Below, one piece after another: positions 17,800 through 29,936 of a stretch of DNA of 64,000 nt (its first letter is position 1; the number at the start of each line of letters is the position of its first letter). This DNA comes from Pseudoalteromonas amylolytica. Its GTDB lineage: Bacteria > Pseudomonadota > Gammaproteobacteria > Enterobacterales > Alteromonadaceae. The stretch is from contig NZ_MKJU01000027.1 in assembly GCF_001854605.1 (NCBI RefSeq), forward strand, positions 131,468 to 195,467. The letters are read 5' to 3'. The notes under the pieces are model-generated. The model worked only from the letters and a program-made list of their open reading frames with translations, made no database searches and was not told the origin of the DNA. Made by a program: the position numbers and the translations under genes.

Positions 17800-19839
17800 A
17801 TGAAGACAAAGTTATTACCATTAGCAATATTGTGTGGCTCTAGCGCATTATTTGCTGGTTGTTCAGACTCAGACAACAATAAAATAAAGACGCCAAGCGA
17901 AAAGCAACCTGTAATTATTACTGAGGGGACGCAAATCGAAGTTCGTTTACTTGAGACCACGGATCTACACGCAAATCTGCTGAACTTTAATTATTTCTCA
18001 GATAAGCAAGATGATAAGGTTGGTCTGGTAAAAACAGCTGCTTTGATCCGTCAGGCGCGTGAGCAAGTGAGCAACTCAGTGCTGGTTGATAATGGAGACT
18101 TGATCCAAGGCAGTCCGCTGGGTGATTACATGGCTAAAATCAAAAAGCTAGCGGATGGTGAGGTACATCCGGTTTATGCTGCGATGAATACGCTTGAATA
18201 CGATGTTGCGAATATTGGTAATCATGAATTTAACTTTGGATTAGAGTTTTTGCACGAAGCCATTGATGACGCGAATTTTCCTTATATCAGTGCCAATGTG
18301 TTTAAAGATGACGGCGATGATGATGACAGTAATGATGAACCATTGTTCAAACCTTATGTCATTCAAGACAAAACCTTCGTTGACCTTAAGGGCAACAGCC
18401 ACACCATCAAAGTCGGTTTCATTGGTTTTGTACCACCGCAAATCATGCAATGGGACAAGGCCAATCTCGAAGGTAAAGTGATTGCCAAAGACATCATTGC
18501 GATGGCAAACCTTTATGTACCTAAGATGAAAGCAGAAGGCGCGAACTTAATTGTTGCTATTCCACATTCTGGGCTGGATGTGAGTGCTGACAAACCTATG
18601 GCTGAGAACGCCAGTTATTATTTGTCGAAGGTTGAAGGCATTGATGCAATTATGTTTGGTCATGCGCATGCAAATTTCCCTGGTGCGCGCTATGAAAACC
18701 TGACTGACCATGGTATTGATATAGACAAAGGCACCATAAATGGCGTAGCCGCAGTTATGCCTGGCTTTTGGGGAAATCACCTCGGGATTATTGACCTAAC
18801 GCTGGAGTATAAATCTGGCCAGTGGCAAGTGAGTCAATCTCAATCCTCGTTACAAGCAATTTATGAAACTGACGAGAACCGTATCACCACCGCTTTGGTT
18901 AATAACGACGCTCAAGTTGAGTCTGCGGTCCACGATGCTCACCAACAAACGCGCGAATGGGTCAACGCCCCATTTGCTAAGATCACGGGGCCCGTTAACA
19001 GCTACTTCGCGCTTGTCAATGATGACCCATCGATTCAAATCGTGACCAACGCGCAAACTTGGTACACGCAAAGGATTGTCCAAGGGACGGAGCTTGATGG
19101 TTTGCCCATACTCTCTGCTGGGGCTCCATTTAGAGCGGGACGTGGCGGCGCGGATGACTACACTTCAATTCCATCGGGTGATATTGCTTATCGCAATGTG
19201 GCTGACCTGTATATTTACCCCAATATTTTAAAAGTGCTCAAACTCAATGGCGCGCAAGTTAAAGAGTGGTTAGAAATGTCGGCGGGGCAGTTCAATCAGA
19301 TAGACGTGCAAAGCAACGATGTCCAAATGCTGATCAACAGTGACTTCCCTTCTTACAATTTTGATGTGTTAGATGGTGTGACCTATCAAATTGATGTGAC
19401 CCAACCTGCTAGATACAACGCCAAAGGCGAAAAAGTCTCCGATGGCCAACGTATTGTGGAACTTAAGTATCAAGGCCAGCCTGTTGCGCACGACCAGCAA
19501 TTCTTAGTCGCTACTAACAACTATCGTGCCTCTGGTGGTGGAAACTTCCCAAATATTGGGGCGGATAAGATAGTGGTGGACTCTCCAGATGAAAACCGCC
19601 AAGTGGTTGCCGACTATATTGCTTATCAAAGCCAAGCAAACAATGGTGAAGGCTTAAATCCTGCGGCCGACATGAACTGGTCTTTTGCGCCAGCTGCCAA
19701 CGTACAGATCCAATTTCCCAGTGCCAATAGCGCTGAGGCAAAGGCATACAGCGAACAGTTTACTCATATCATTACCACCGAACAGGTGGATGAATCAGGC
19801 TTTGCTATTTACCAACTCGATTTGACCCAACCGCAGTAA
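17800..19839 (+). CDS. cpdB: 2',3'-cyclic-nucleotide 2'-phosphodiesterase/3'-nucleotidase, lipoprotein form
   Basis: 679 residues. A lipobox LFAGC (Cys21) predicts a lipid-anchored form. The N-terminal metallophosphatase domain has all metal motifs: ETTDLHANL, VDNGDLIQGSPLGD, NIGNHEFNFG, AIPHSG and GHAHANFPG. The C-terminal 5'-nucleotidase domain shows GAPFRAGRGG and NNYRASGGGNFPN, which bind the base. CpdB degrades 2',3'-cyclic nucleotides and 3'-nucleotides outside the cytoplasm, for phosphate or nucleoside scavenging. A terminator follows, then a secreted protein with OB-like repeats on the same strand. Confidence 0.93.
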   Translation: MKTKLLPLAILCGSSALFAGCSDSDNNKIKTPSEKQPVIITEGTQIEVRLLETTDLHANLLNFNYFSDKQDDKVGLVKTAALIRQAREQVSNSVLVDNGDLIQGSPLGDYMAKIKKLADGEVHPVYAAMNTLEYDVANIGNHEFNFGLEFLHEAIDDANFPYISANVFKDDGDDDDSNDEPLFKPYVIQDKTFVDLKGNSHTIKVGFIGFVPPQIMQWDKANLEGKVIAKDIIAMANLYVPKMKAEGANLIVAIPHSGLDVSADKPMAENASYYLSKVEGIDAIMFGHAHANFPGARYENLTDHGIDIDKGTINGVAAVMPGFWGNHLGIIDLTLEYKSGQWQVSQSQSSLQAIYETDENRITTALVNNDAQVESAVHDAHQQTREWVNAPFAKITGPVNSYFALVNDDPSIQIVTNAQTWYTQRIVQGTELDGLPILSAGAPFRAGRGGADDYTSIPSGDIAYRNVADLYIYPNILKVLKLNGAQVKEWLEMSAGQFNQIDVQSNDVQMLINSDFPSYNFDVLDGVTYQIDVTQPARYNAKGEKVSDGQRIVELKYQGQPVAHDQQFLVATNNYRASGGGNFPNIGADKIVVDSPDENRQVVADYIAYQSQANNGEGLNPAADMNWSFAPAANVQIQFPSANSAEAKAYSEQFTHIITTEQVDESGFAIYQLDLTQPQ

Positions 19840-19854
19840 CTTGTGGTTAAACCC

Positions 19855-19883
19855 TAGCCCCTTGAGTGGGGCTATTTATTTTC
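19855..19883 (+). terminator. Rho-independent terminator of cpdB
   Basis: TAGCCCC (19855-19861), 6-nt loop, GGGGCTA (19868-19874), then TTTATTTTC. It lies 15 bp after the cpdB stop codon. Confidence 0.85.
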
Positions 19884-19951
19884 AGCCCTAGCTGATGTCT
19901 TGTTGATACAAAGAGATAGGGATTTCTAACTCAATAACGGGAATTTTAAAA

Positions 19952-22135
19952 ATGAAATCTATGTATAGATATAGTGCATTAGCGTTGTTGTTCGGTGGTA
20001 CGCTTTCACTGAATGCACTCGCAGCAGATGCATATGACTGGAACAATGTTGCACCGGTTAAAACGCCAAGCATAGCTAATAACAACGGTAAAACCGTCTA
20101 CTTTGATGTGTCTCACGGCGGTGTTGAAGGCAATGCGGACTGGGTTATTGATGGCGCATTTTCTGATTTCGCTGATGCTTTGGTACAAGAAGGTTATACC
20201 GTCAAAGAGTACCGAGGCGTTGACTTAAACAATGATGGTCGCATTCGCTTTTATGATGATCGCAGCGTTGGAGTAAATCAGAACGAAGCGGTTATCACCT
20301 ATGATGCGATTAAAGAAGCCGACGTATTTGTACTTGCTGAGACTAACCGCCCATTTACTATTAGCGAGCAGGCAGCACTAGAACAATTTGTTGCATCAGG
20401 AAAAGGGATTTTCTTTGTTGCGGATCACTATGATGCCGACCGTAATTTAAATACTTGGGATGCAACAGAAGTTTTTAATGGCTATAACCGCTCAGATTTA
20501 AGCAAATACAATATGGGTGGAGCCTACGGTGACTGGCGTAACCCAAAGAATGCTAACGCAGGCTGGTTAGTTGATAACTTTGGTATTCGTTTTCGCTTTA
20601 ATGCGGTGGATTACAAGCAAGGCGTGAGCGGTGTTGTTGAAAGTTCAAAAACGGAAGGTATAACGCAAGGTGTACAGCCTATTTTGATGGCAGCGGGAGC
20701 AACTCTGGCGATAGTTAACCCACAAAAAGCAAAAGGCTTGGTCTATTTTTCACAAACAGACACCCCAGTTAAATGGCGACACGCTAAAGATCAGGGACTA
20801 TATTTTGGTGGCGCAGCGGAAGGCCCGTATGCCGCCATCGCAAAATCAGGTGCAGGTAAAGCGGCATTTATTGGTGATTCTTCACCGATAGAAGATGCAA
20901 CGCCTAAGTACCTTCGTCAAGATAACGGTAACACCAAAAAAACCTATCCAGGTTGGACGGACACGGGCAACGCTGCCGTGTTGGCAGTAAATATCGTAAA
21001 TTGGTTGGCAACGCCTGAAAGTTATCAGTATTTCGATGGCAGTAATGGTCACACCAGCGGTGTTGCCACACCGACTCCAATGGCGACTCAAGAGTATAGC
21101 GACCCTAACAATGGGCAACCATGGGGGACGCCTGCAACAGGGTTTAATGCGTGGGATACTGACACATATAAAAACAATTCCTACAATGCGCCATACGGAA
21201 ATGGGCAAACCAATCCCGATCCTGACCCAGATCCGACACCTACACCGGGCAATACGGTCTCAGTAGAGCAAGCTTTGGCATCAGCTCAGGGAACTGATTT
21301 AGTGGTGATTGGCAAGGTTAGCGCAGCTGTAAACGGCATTTACGGGTTAGAGCTGACGGACTTAAACAACCCAGCCAGCCACATCTACGTAAAGCTTGAA
21401 AGCGCGCAGCGTGGCGATTTTAACCCCCAGCTCAATCCGAGTATTTTAAATCAGAATATCATCGTAACAGCTAAGCGCGACAGTTACATGGGCGAACCTG
21501 GGTTGCGTTATGTCAGTGATATTCAAATTGCGCCGACGGCTTTATCTGTAGAGCAAGCATTGGCGACGGCGCAGGGTGAGAGCATCGAGTTAACTGGTCG
21601 AGTAAAGTCGGCACTGAATGATATCTATGCACTGGTACTGGAAGACAGCAACAATCCGAGTTTTACCATTAACGTTAAACTTGAAAGCGCTCAGCGTAGT
21701 GAGTTTAGTCCGCAGCTCAATCCATCTATTCTAAATGCACAGTTACTGATCAAAGGTGTACGCGACAGCTACATGAGCGCACCGGGTGTGCGTCAGGTCA
21801 GCTCGATTGAAGTGGTTGGTAATGGTACGACGAACCCAGACACCGGTAGCGATATGTCAGTAAGCGAGGTGTTAGCTTTAGCAAATGGTCAGGCTGTAGT
21901 GGTAGCGGGTGTAATAACTTCTCCTGTTAATGGTCAATATGCGCTTGAACTAAGTGATGATAACAATAGCGCGGATAACTTATACATTAAACTGGAGTCT
22001 TCACAGCGCGATGCTTTTAGCCCGCAGCTAAACCCAAGTGTATTGGGTAAACGGCTACGCGTTGAAGGCATCAAAAATGATTATATGAGCCACCCTGGTG
22101 TGCGCAATGTCAGCAAGTTGACCTTGCTAGATTAA
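19952..22135 (+). CDS. Secreted protein: GATase-like N-terminal domain plus three DUF6359/OB-like repeats
   Basis: 727 residues with a signal peptide (cleaved near ALAAD, about 24). The N-terminal part (about 40-350) resembles glutamine-amidotransferase-like domains of secreted proteins: TVYFDVSHGG, DVFVLAETN, GIFFVADHYDADRN, KAAFIGDSSPIED. A Pro/Asp-rich linker (about 415-430) leads to three repeats of about 90 residues, each with VEQALA or SEVLA, a GKV/GRV/GVI strand, YVKLESAQR or a near-variant, a QLNPS-containing segment and YM..PG.R. These match the OB-like DUF6359 pattern also known from the extracellular nuclease YhcR of Bacillus. No catalytic nuclease motif is visible. Its place next to cpdB suggests extracellular nucleic-acid use, as inference. 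Confidence 0.75.
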   Translation: MKSMYRYSALALLFGGTLSLNALAADAYDWNNVAPVKTPSIANNNGKTVYFDVSHGGVEGNADWVIDGAFSDFADALVQEGYTVKEYRGVDLNNDGRIRFYDDRSVGVNQNEAVITYDAIKEADVFVLAETNRPFTISEQAALEQFVASGKGIFFVADHYDADRNLNTWDATEVFNGYNRSDLSKYNMGGAYGDWRNPKNANAGWLVDNFGIRFRFNAVDYKQGVSGVVESSKTEGITQGVQPILMAAGATLAIVNPQKAKGLVYFSQTDTPVKWRHAKDQGLYFGGAAEGPYAAIAKSGAGKAAFIGDSSPIEDATPKYLRQDNGNTKKTYPGWTDTGNAAVLAVNIVNWLATPESYQYFDGSNGHTSGVATPTPMATQEYSDPNNGQPWGTPATGFNAWDTDTYKNNSYNAPYGNGQTNPDPDPDPTPTPGNTVSVEQALASAQGTDLVVIGKVSAAVNGIYGLELTDLNNPASHIYVKLESAQRGDFNPQLNPSILNQNIIVTAKRDSYMGEPGLRYVSDIQIAPTALSVEQALATAQGESIELTGRVKSALNDIYALVLEDSNNPSFTINVKLESAQRSEFSPQLNPSILNAQLLIKGVRDSYMSAPGVRQVSSIEVVGNGTTNPDTGSDMSVSEVLALANGQAVVVAGVITSPVNGQYALELSDDNNSADNLYIKLESSQRDAFSPQLNPSVLGKRLRVEGIKNDYMSHPGVRNVSKLTLLD

Positions 22136-22157
22136 AGAGTTTACCCAAAGACTGGTT

Positions 22158-22178
22158 AGGGCCGTAAGGCCCTTTTTT
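22158..22178 (+). terminator. Rho-independent terminator between convergent genes
   Basis: AGGGCC (22158-22163), GTAA loop, GGCCCT (22168-22173), followed by a T-run to 22178. It serves the OB-repeat protein gene and faces the convergent hydrolase gene. Confidence 0.92.
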
Positions 22179-22185
22179 GACGAGA

Positions 22186-22932
22186 CTAAATTGCTTTCAA
22201 GGCTTCGCAGTCAGTGTCATCTAAATGTAGTTCAATCAAGCGGTTAATACGGGTTTTAAGCCATTGTGGGCCGTAGTCACTCATGTCGTTGTGTCTGGAC
22301 TTATCTATGGTGACCACACAGCTTTGATATTTTTGTTGCTCTGCAAGCGTTGGCAGCACACCTGGGTCAGCTGGGTAATCGCTGGCACGAATCGATAACA
22401 CCCGAATGTCACGGGTACGTGGCAGTGGCACGCGGCGATGATCCAATGTAATGATATCCTTGATGAAGCTCACCTTTTGGCTGGCCAGTAAAGATGAAAT
22501 ATCACCGCCATTGGAGTGACCAATCAACATGAGTTGGTCGAAATTATAGTGTGGATATTTTTGCTTAAGCTGCTCGTGTACCACTGCAATGGTGACTGTA
22601 CCTCTGAGCCAGTTTTCTTGACGGGTTTCAAACAATTTGCCAGTGATCGACAAAGGCGGATCGCCGGGTAGTTCATGGGCTATTGCAACGGTTAAATAAC
22701 CTCGTTGGTTTAACAGCTTCGAAATAAACTGATATTTATCATGTTCTACGCGATAGCCTGCGTTGATAAACGCCACTTTACATTGTGTTTGTGCCGTACA
22801 CTGTGTCTCGTTAGTTGGCATGGTGATTTCCAGCGGAATCGTCCGGTTTCGCTTTTTATCGTCAATTGTTGAAGGGGTTGCGTGTGCGCCAAATATGGCA
22901 CATAAGCTTAGCAAACCAATTATACGTTTCAT
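22186..22932 (-). CDS. Periplasmic alpha/beta-hydrolase
   Basis: 248 residues from ATG 22932, correctly spaced from an AGGGA ribosome site and opening with a signal peptide (MKRIIGLLSLCAIFGAHA). The nucleophile elbow GHSNGG marks an alpha/beta-hydrolase; the likely acid and base are the Asp of RASDYPADPG and the His of KSRHNDMSD. AFINAGYRVEHDKYQFI and AIAHELPGDPPL precede. The substrate is unknown; an ester or small glycoside derivative is plausible because the gene lies 76 bp downstream of a GH63 glucosidase gene on the same strand, probably in one transcript. Confidence 0.8.
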   Translation of the reverse strand: MKRIIGLLSLCAIFGAHATPSTIDDKKRNRTIPLEITMPTNETQCTAQTQCKVAFINAGYRVEHDKYQFISKLLNQRGYLTVAIAHELPGDPPLSITGKLFETRQENWLRGTVTIAVVHEQLKQKYPHYNFDQLMLIGHSNGGDISSLLASQKVSFIKDIITLDHRRVPLPRTRDIRVLSIRASDYPADPGVLPTLAEQQKYQSCVVTIDKSRHNDMSDYGPQWLKTRINRLIELHLDDTDCEALKAI

Positions 22933-23008
22933 CATTGTCCCTATTGATATTTCTTTAATGCTAAAATGTATCATGCGATTAGTTTTTTTATCTATTAAAA
23001 TTAATTGG

Positions 23009-26080
<3,072 letters not shown>

Positions 26081-26112
26081 CTTACTCTGTTAAAAACAAA
26101 ATTTCACAATGT

Positions 26113-26143
26113 AAGTATTTTTATCGTGACGATAAAAATATTT
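26113..26143. promoter_or_regulatory. Dyad 1 downstream of lysE-type gene (terminator or operator)
   Basis: TATTTTTATCG (26116-26126), loop TGA, CGATAAAAATA (26130-26140): a perfect 11-bp inverted repeat that extends three more pairs with one G-U. It is AT-rich and followed by TTTCTC, so either a weak terminator for the exporter gene or a repressor-type operator. Confidence 0.6.
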
Positions 26144-26185
26144 CTCAGCAGCGTGCGGCGCTATTTTGTACTCTACGCTCTTTAA

Positions 26186-26209
26186 GGCATTGCCAATGTT
26201 GGCAATGCC
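26186..26209. promoter_or_regulatory. Dyad 2 upstream of ATP-grasp gene
   Basis: GGCATTGCCAA-TG-TTGGCAATGCC: a perfect 11-bp inverted repeat with a 2-nt centre, ending 25 bp before the GTG start of the ATP-grasp gene. In RNA it would be a very stable hairpin just upstream of the ribosome site, followed by only GTTT, so a leader element or operator is more likely than a terminator. Confidence 0.6.
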
Positions 26210-26234
26210 GTTTAGCTACAAGAGATCAAAGCCT

Positions 26235-27281
26235 GTGAAAATTTGTTTTATTATGTACCCGTGGCATAAAGTTGAGCCAGAAAACGATTCAACTTTGCGT
26301 TTAATCCATGAGTGCGTAAAGCGCGGCCACACCGTAGCGCTTGCAACTGTTAACAATTTAACGATTCGTGATAGTGTTGCTAGCGCATTTTGTGATGTAT
26401 TCACAAAAGCCAATAAGTGTCCGGACAATATCCCTAGCTTTTATAAAACGGCACAATTTAGACGCGTACAGCTACCTATGGCGGGTTTTGACGCCATTAT
26501 CATGCGAGCAAATCCTCCGCTGGATACACTGGCGTTGAATTTCTTGGACTCGATTCGTGGTGATACCTTCATCATGAATGACCTAGATGGTTTGCGTATC
26601 GCGAACAACAAAATTTACACTGCTTCATTTCAAGATACGGCCAGTGAGTTTATACCTGCAACCCATGTATCAAAAAATCGTGAATATCTTGAGCGTATTT
26701 TTGAAGAATCCGCTAGTAACCGTATGATCCTTAAGCCTCTGGATGGGTATGGTGGTCGTGGTGTGATCGTGCTTGAGAAAAACGCTAGACAAAGTTTCCG
26801 CTCACTATTGGACTTTTACATAGGTGGTGATGAACACGGTAAAGGCAGCAACTATGTGATCTTGCAAGATTACGTGGAAGGCGCTGAGCAAGGTGACGTA
26901 CGTATTCTGATGCTCAACGGCGAGCCTATCGGCGCAATGAAGCGTATTCCAGATGCCAACGATGTACGTGCTAACGTTCATGCAGGTGGCCGTGTGGTCA
27001 AACACAAATTAACGGCACAAGAGAAAAAGCTGTGTAAGTATATCGGCCCTAAGTTGGTGCGTGATGGTTTGTATTTCACCGGCATCGATGTGATTGGCGG
27101 TAAATTGATTGAAGTAAACGTGCTAAGTCCTGGCGGTATTGTGCGTATCAACAAGCTTAACCGCGTGCGTCTACAGGCACAGGTTATTGATTTTGTGGAA
27201 AGTGTTGTTCATGCCAAAGAGTTGGTACGCAGCCGTAAATCTGAGTTCAGACAGGTGATTGAAGATGCTAACGCTGTCTGA
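26235..27281 (+). CDS. ATP-grasp ligase (GshB/RimK-like)
   Basis: 348 residues from GTG 26235 (MKICFIMYPWHKVEPEND), with an AGAGATC-like ribosome site; upstream codons of the frame run through a hairpin. The N-terminal pre-ATP-grasp domain resembles glutathione synthetase. The ATP-grasp fold has Lys167 in LKPLDGYGGRGV, an LQDYVEGAEQGDVRIL segment and the metal-binding EVNVLSPGG (Glu293, Asn295). Such enzymes join a carboxylate to an amine through an acyl-phosphate. A true GshB is usually beside gshA or RNA-processing genes; here the partner is an FGase-DUF1704 fusion overlapping by 17 nt, pointing to a dedicated peptide or amide pathway. Confidence 0.88.
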   Translation: MKICFIMYPWHKVEPENDSTLRLIHECVKRGHTVALATVNNLTIRDSVASAFCDVFTKANKCPDNIPSFYKTAQFRRVQLPMAGFDAIIMRANPPLDTLALNFLDSIRGDTFIMNDLDGLRIANNKIYTASFQDTASEFIPATHVSKNREYLERIFEESASNRMILKPLDGYGGRGVIVLEKNARQSFRSLLDFYIGGDEHGKGSNYVILQDYVEGAEQGDVRILMLNGEPIGAMKRIPDANDVRANVHAGGRVVKHKLTAQEKKLCKYIGPKLVRDGLYFTGIDVIGGKLIEVNVLSPGGIVRINKLNRVRLQAQVIDFVESVVHAKELVRSRKSEFRQVIEDANAV

Positions 27282-29256
27282 GCGCGAGTGTATTGCGTTA
27301 ATTAAAAAAGGTGAGTGCTTTGATGCTGAGGTTGAGTCGGGTGCTTTCATCGTTAAGATAGATGAGTACTCACCGGTCATTTGTGCGGCCATACACAATG
27401 GCCACAACTTGCGTAGCGATCTTGAAAAGTCATTTCTTTTGACCAAAGAAGAGCGATTTTTTGAGGAAGATCCATACACAGATGAGCTAATTTCATCATT
27501 TCCTATTCAACTCATTGGTAATGACTCGCGTTTTGAATATGACTTGAACCGAGCGAAAACGCTTTCTACGTATTTTAAAACTGCGTGGAACAAGCAGGTG
27601 TGGAAAAAGCCACTGAGCACCACTCAGCGCGCAAAAAGTCATCGCAAGCATCAGGCGTTTTATAATGTGCTGGAGGCGATTATCGCTGAGGTTGAGCATC
27701 GCTTTAGAAACGCTATTGTATTTGACATTCACTCATACAATTACAAACGTATTGAGCGTGATACGCCAACATTTAACATTGGCTCTGGTCAAATTGATGT
27801 TGAACGTTGGGGTAAAGTGAGTGAGTACTTTGAAAAGCAGCTTAATAAAATTAGCTTACCAAACCTTGATGTACGTGCAGCAACCGATGAAGTTTTTCAA
27901 GGGCGTGGGTATTTAATTTCTCACGTCAATGCGCACTTTGACAATACCTTAGTGTTGCCAACGGAAGTGAAAAAGGTGTTTATGGATGAGACCACGGGTG
28001 AGGTTTATCCGTTGGTTTTAGAAGAGCTTAAAGCAGGTTTTAAAAATGCTATTAGTGACACGGCGGCCTACTTTGTGCGTCGCTATGGGAAGCGCAAAAC
28101 CACCAAAAAAGCCGATGTGTTGTCGTCCTCAATTAGCCCTGATGTACTAAAGATAGATAAAGCGTTGTATTCATTGTGCAAAAATGTAGAGACCTTAAAC
28201 TACATTAACCCTGTGAATATCGCCACTGAGCGAAGCCGGTTTTTAAATAAAAGCAGTGATGTGTGTCCCAGCTTTACGTACAAGCAGCTTAATATTAACC
28301 CGTACAAGTTTAGAGAGCATTTATATCAGTTACCAGTTGATGAAATCATGGATGCGGACATCCAGCAATTATATCGCCATGTAATTGATAACCTTGCAAA
28401 CAAAATCGATTTATTGAGCACCATTGGTAGTGATAACTTTTTATATAACTCATTGAAGTATTACGGTGCACCGCAAAAAGCAGATGTTGAAAATGCTAAG
28501 TTTATTCTGCATTTGAATAATTCAGAGTTGGAACAGCATCAGGCTGTACATAACGCAGATGAAGCTGTTGAGTATTTTAAGCAAATGGCGCAGCAGTGGG
28601 GGTTGGTTTGTCGTATTGAAAAATCAAGCAAAACCGTTGCTAAGGCTATGGTTAACAGCGAGAAGTCGCTGCTAATGGTCAACAAAGACGCCAAGTTTAC
28701 CGCACCTGAGCTGCATGCTTATGCTTACCATGAGTTAGGTATTCACATGTTGACGACCTTGATTGCCAAAAAGCTGCCGTTGAAGATTTTTGCACTGGGT
28801 TTGGCTGGCAATACGCATACGCAAGAAGGGGTTGCGATATACAGTGAATATTGCTCTGGCAGTTTAACAATTGGTCGTTTAAAAACGCTCGCACTGCGTG
28901 TATTGGCGGTACAGTACATGCTAGAGCATGGCGACTTTGTGAAAACCTTTCACAAATTGGTGGAAGATCATGGTGCCAGTAGGGAGTCGGCGTTCACACT
29001 GACAACCCGTGTGTATCGTGGTGGTGGGTTTACCAAAGATCATTTATACCTCAAAGGTTTTAGAGATGTGTTACATCTAGCTAAACATACATCGCTGGAC
29101 AATCTGTTAATGGGCAAAGCAGGGTTACTAGATTTGAGTGTGATCTCTGAAATTGTTGAACGCGGCATGTTACCTAAACCTACACCATTATTCGATTTAA
29201 CTTATCGGCCTTCAGGTAATCCTGTACTGGATTTTGTGATAGGCTCAATCAAGTAA
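27265..29256 (+). CDS. N-formylglutamate amidohydrolase-like domain fused to DUF1704 (MATCAP-type) metallopeptidase
   Basis: 663 residues from ATG 27265 (AGGTG ribosome site); a TTG two codons earlier is less likely. Residues about 20-260 look like the FGase fold: EEDPYTDELI, SRFEYDLNRAK and VFDIHSYNYKR (Asp154, His156). Residues about 290-660 are DUF1704, with HELGIH (His489, Glu490, His494: an HExxxH zinc site) and the family QEG motif as QEGVAIYSEY (Glu521 a probable third ligand). DUF1704 includes the human tubulin tyrosine carboxypeptidase MATCAP. The bacterial substrate is unknown. Co-translation with the ATP-grasp ligase is likely. Confidence 0.87.
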   Translation: MLTLSERECIALIKKGECFDAEVESGAFIVKIDEYSPVICAAIHNGHNLRSDLEKSFLLTKEERFFEEDPYTDELISSFPIQLIGNDSRFEYDLNRAKTLSTYFKTAWNKQVWKKPLSTTQRAKSHRKHQAFYNVLEAIIAEVEHRFRNAIVFDIHSYNYKRIERDTPTFNIGSGQIDVERWGKVSEYFEKQLNKISLPNLDVRAATDEVFQGRGYLISHVNAHFDNTLVLPTEVKKVFMDETTGEVYPLVLEELKAGFKNAISDTAAYFVRRYGKRKTTKKADVLSSSISPDVLKIDKALYSLCKNVETLNYINPVNIATERSRFLNKSSDVCPSFTYKQLNINPYKFREHLYQLPVDEIMDADIQQLYRHVIDNLANKIDLLSTIGSDNFLYNSLKYYGAPQKADVENAKFILHLNNSELEQHQAVHNADEAVEYFKQMAQQWGLVCRIEKSSKTVAKAMVNSEKSLLMVNKDAKFTAPELHAYAYHELGIHMLTTLIAKKLPLKIFALGLAGNTHTQEGVAIYSEYCSGSLTIGRLKTLALRVLAVQYMLEHGDFVKTFHKLVEDHGASRESAFTLTTRVYRGGGFTKDHLYLKGFRDVLHLAKHTSLDNLLMGKAGLLDLSVISEIVERGMLPKPTPLFDLTYRPSGNPVLDFVIGSIK

Positions 29257-29263
29257 ATTCACT

Positions 29264-29293
29264 ACAACCACAGTCTGCTCTGGCTGTGGTTGT
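29264..29293 (+). terminator. Hairpin after DUF1704 gene
   Basis: ACAACCACAG (29264-29273), 10-nt loop, CTGTGGTTGT (29284-29293), 8 bp beyond the stop codon. There is no good T-run, so termination is probable but not certain. Confidence 0.5.
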
Positions 29294-29366
29294 CTATAAC
29301 CTTCCTAACTTGTTGTTATCACAGTACATGTTACACTGAATTTCCCGTTTGTATTAAGGAAGTAAC

Positions 29367-29879
29367 ATGGATAAGTACCTATTGAAGCGCAGTGATATCG
29401 AGCAACTTAGGGGTCTCGAAAAGACCCACTTTTTAAACGATCAAGCTCAGCGGCTAAACAAATCACTCGGTGATGAAACGGGCCTGACAGGGTTTGGCTT
29501 TCATATCATTGAGGTTGAACCCGGCTTTTATTCCACTGAATTTCATAAGCATTATCATGAAGATGAGTGTATTTATGTGCTTGAGGGGGAGGCAACGGCG
29601 ACCATCGGTGAGAAGCAATATCACATTGGTACGGGAGACTTTATTGGCTATCGTGCTGGTGGCCTTGCACACACTATCTATAACAGTGGTGCCACAACAT
29701 TAAAATGTATTGTGGTGGGGCAACGTTTGGCGCATGATGTGGGAGATTATCCTTGCTTACAAAAACGTATTTATCGCCAGCAAGGCTTGCCTTGGAACTT
29801 GGTCGACCTTGACGCTATTAAAGAACCAGTAGCTGGAAAAAAAATGCATGATGGGAGCACCAAGCGCTATAAAAGCTGA
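29367..29879 (+). CDS. Cupin-domain protein
   Basis: 170 residues with an AAGGAAG ribosome site. A single conserved beta-barrel cupin: FHKHYHEDECIYVLEGEATATIG carries the first motif (His/His/Glu metal ligands) and GDFIGYRAGGLAHTIYNSG the second (His). These would hold one metal ion. Family members include dioxygenases, isomerases and simple binding proteins, and no specific activity can be assigned. A deaminase gene follows 57 bp downstream on the same strand. Confidence 0.85.
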   Translation: MDKYLLKRSDIEQLRGLEKTHFLNDQAQRLNKSLGDETGLTGFGFHIIEVEPGFYSTEFHKHYHEDECIYVLEGEATATIGEKQYHIGTGDFIGYRAGGLAHTIYNSGATTLKCIVVGQRLAHDVGDYPCLQKRIYRQQGLPWNLVDLDAIKEPVAGKKMHDGSTKRYKS

Positions 29880-29936
29880 ATTTAAACTATGCTTTTAAAG
29901 CGAGGCAACAAGAAATTACTTTTAAAGGGAGAACCT

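Noticed and set aside
27265..29256. Simple N-formylglutamate amidohydrolase of histidine breakdown
   Set aside because: No hut genes are nearby and the chain is more than twice the length of that enzyme because of the DUF1704 part.
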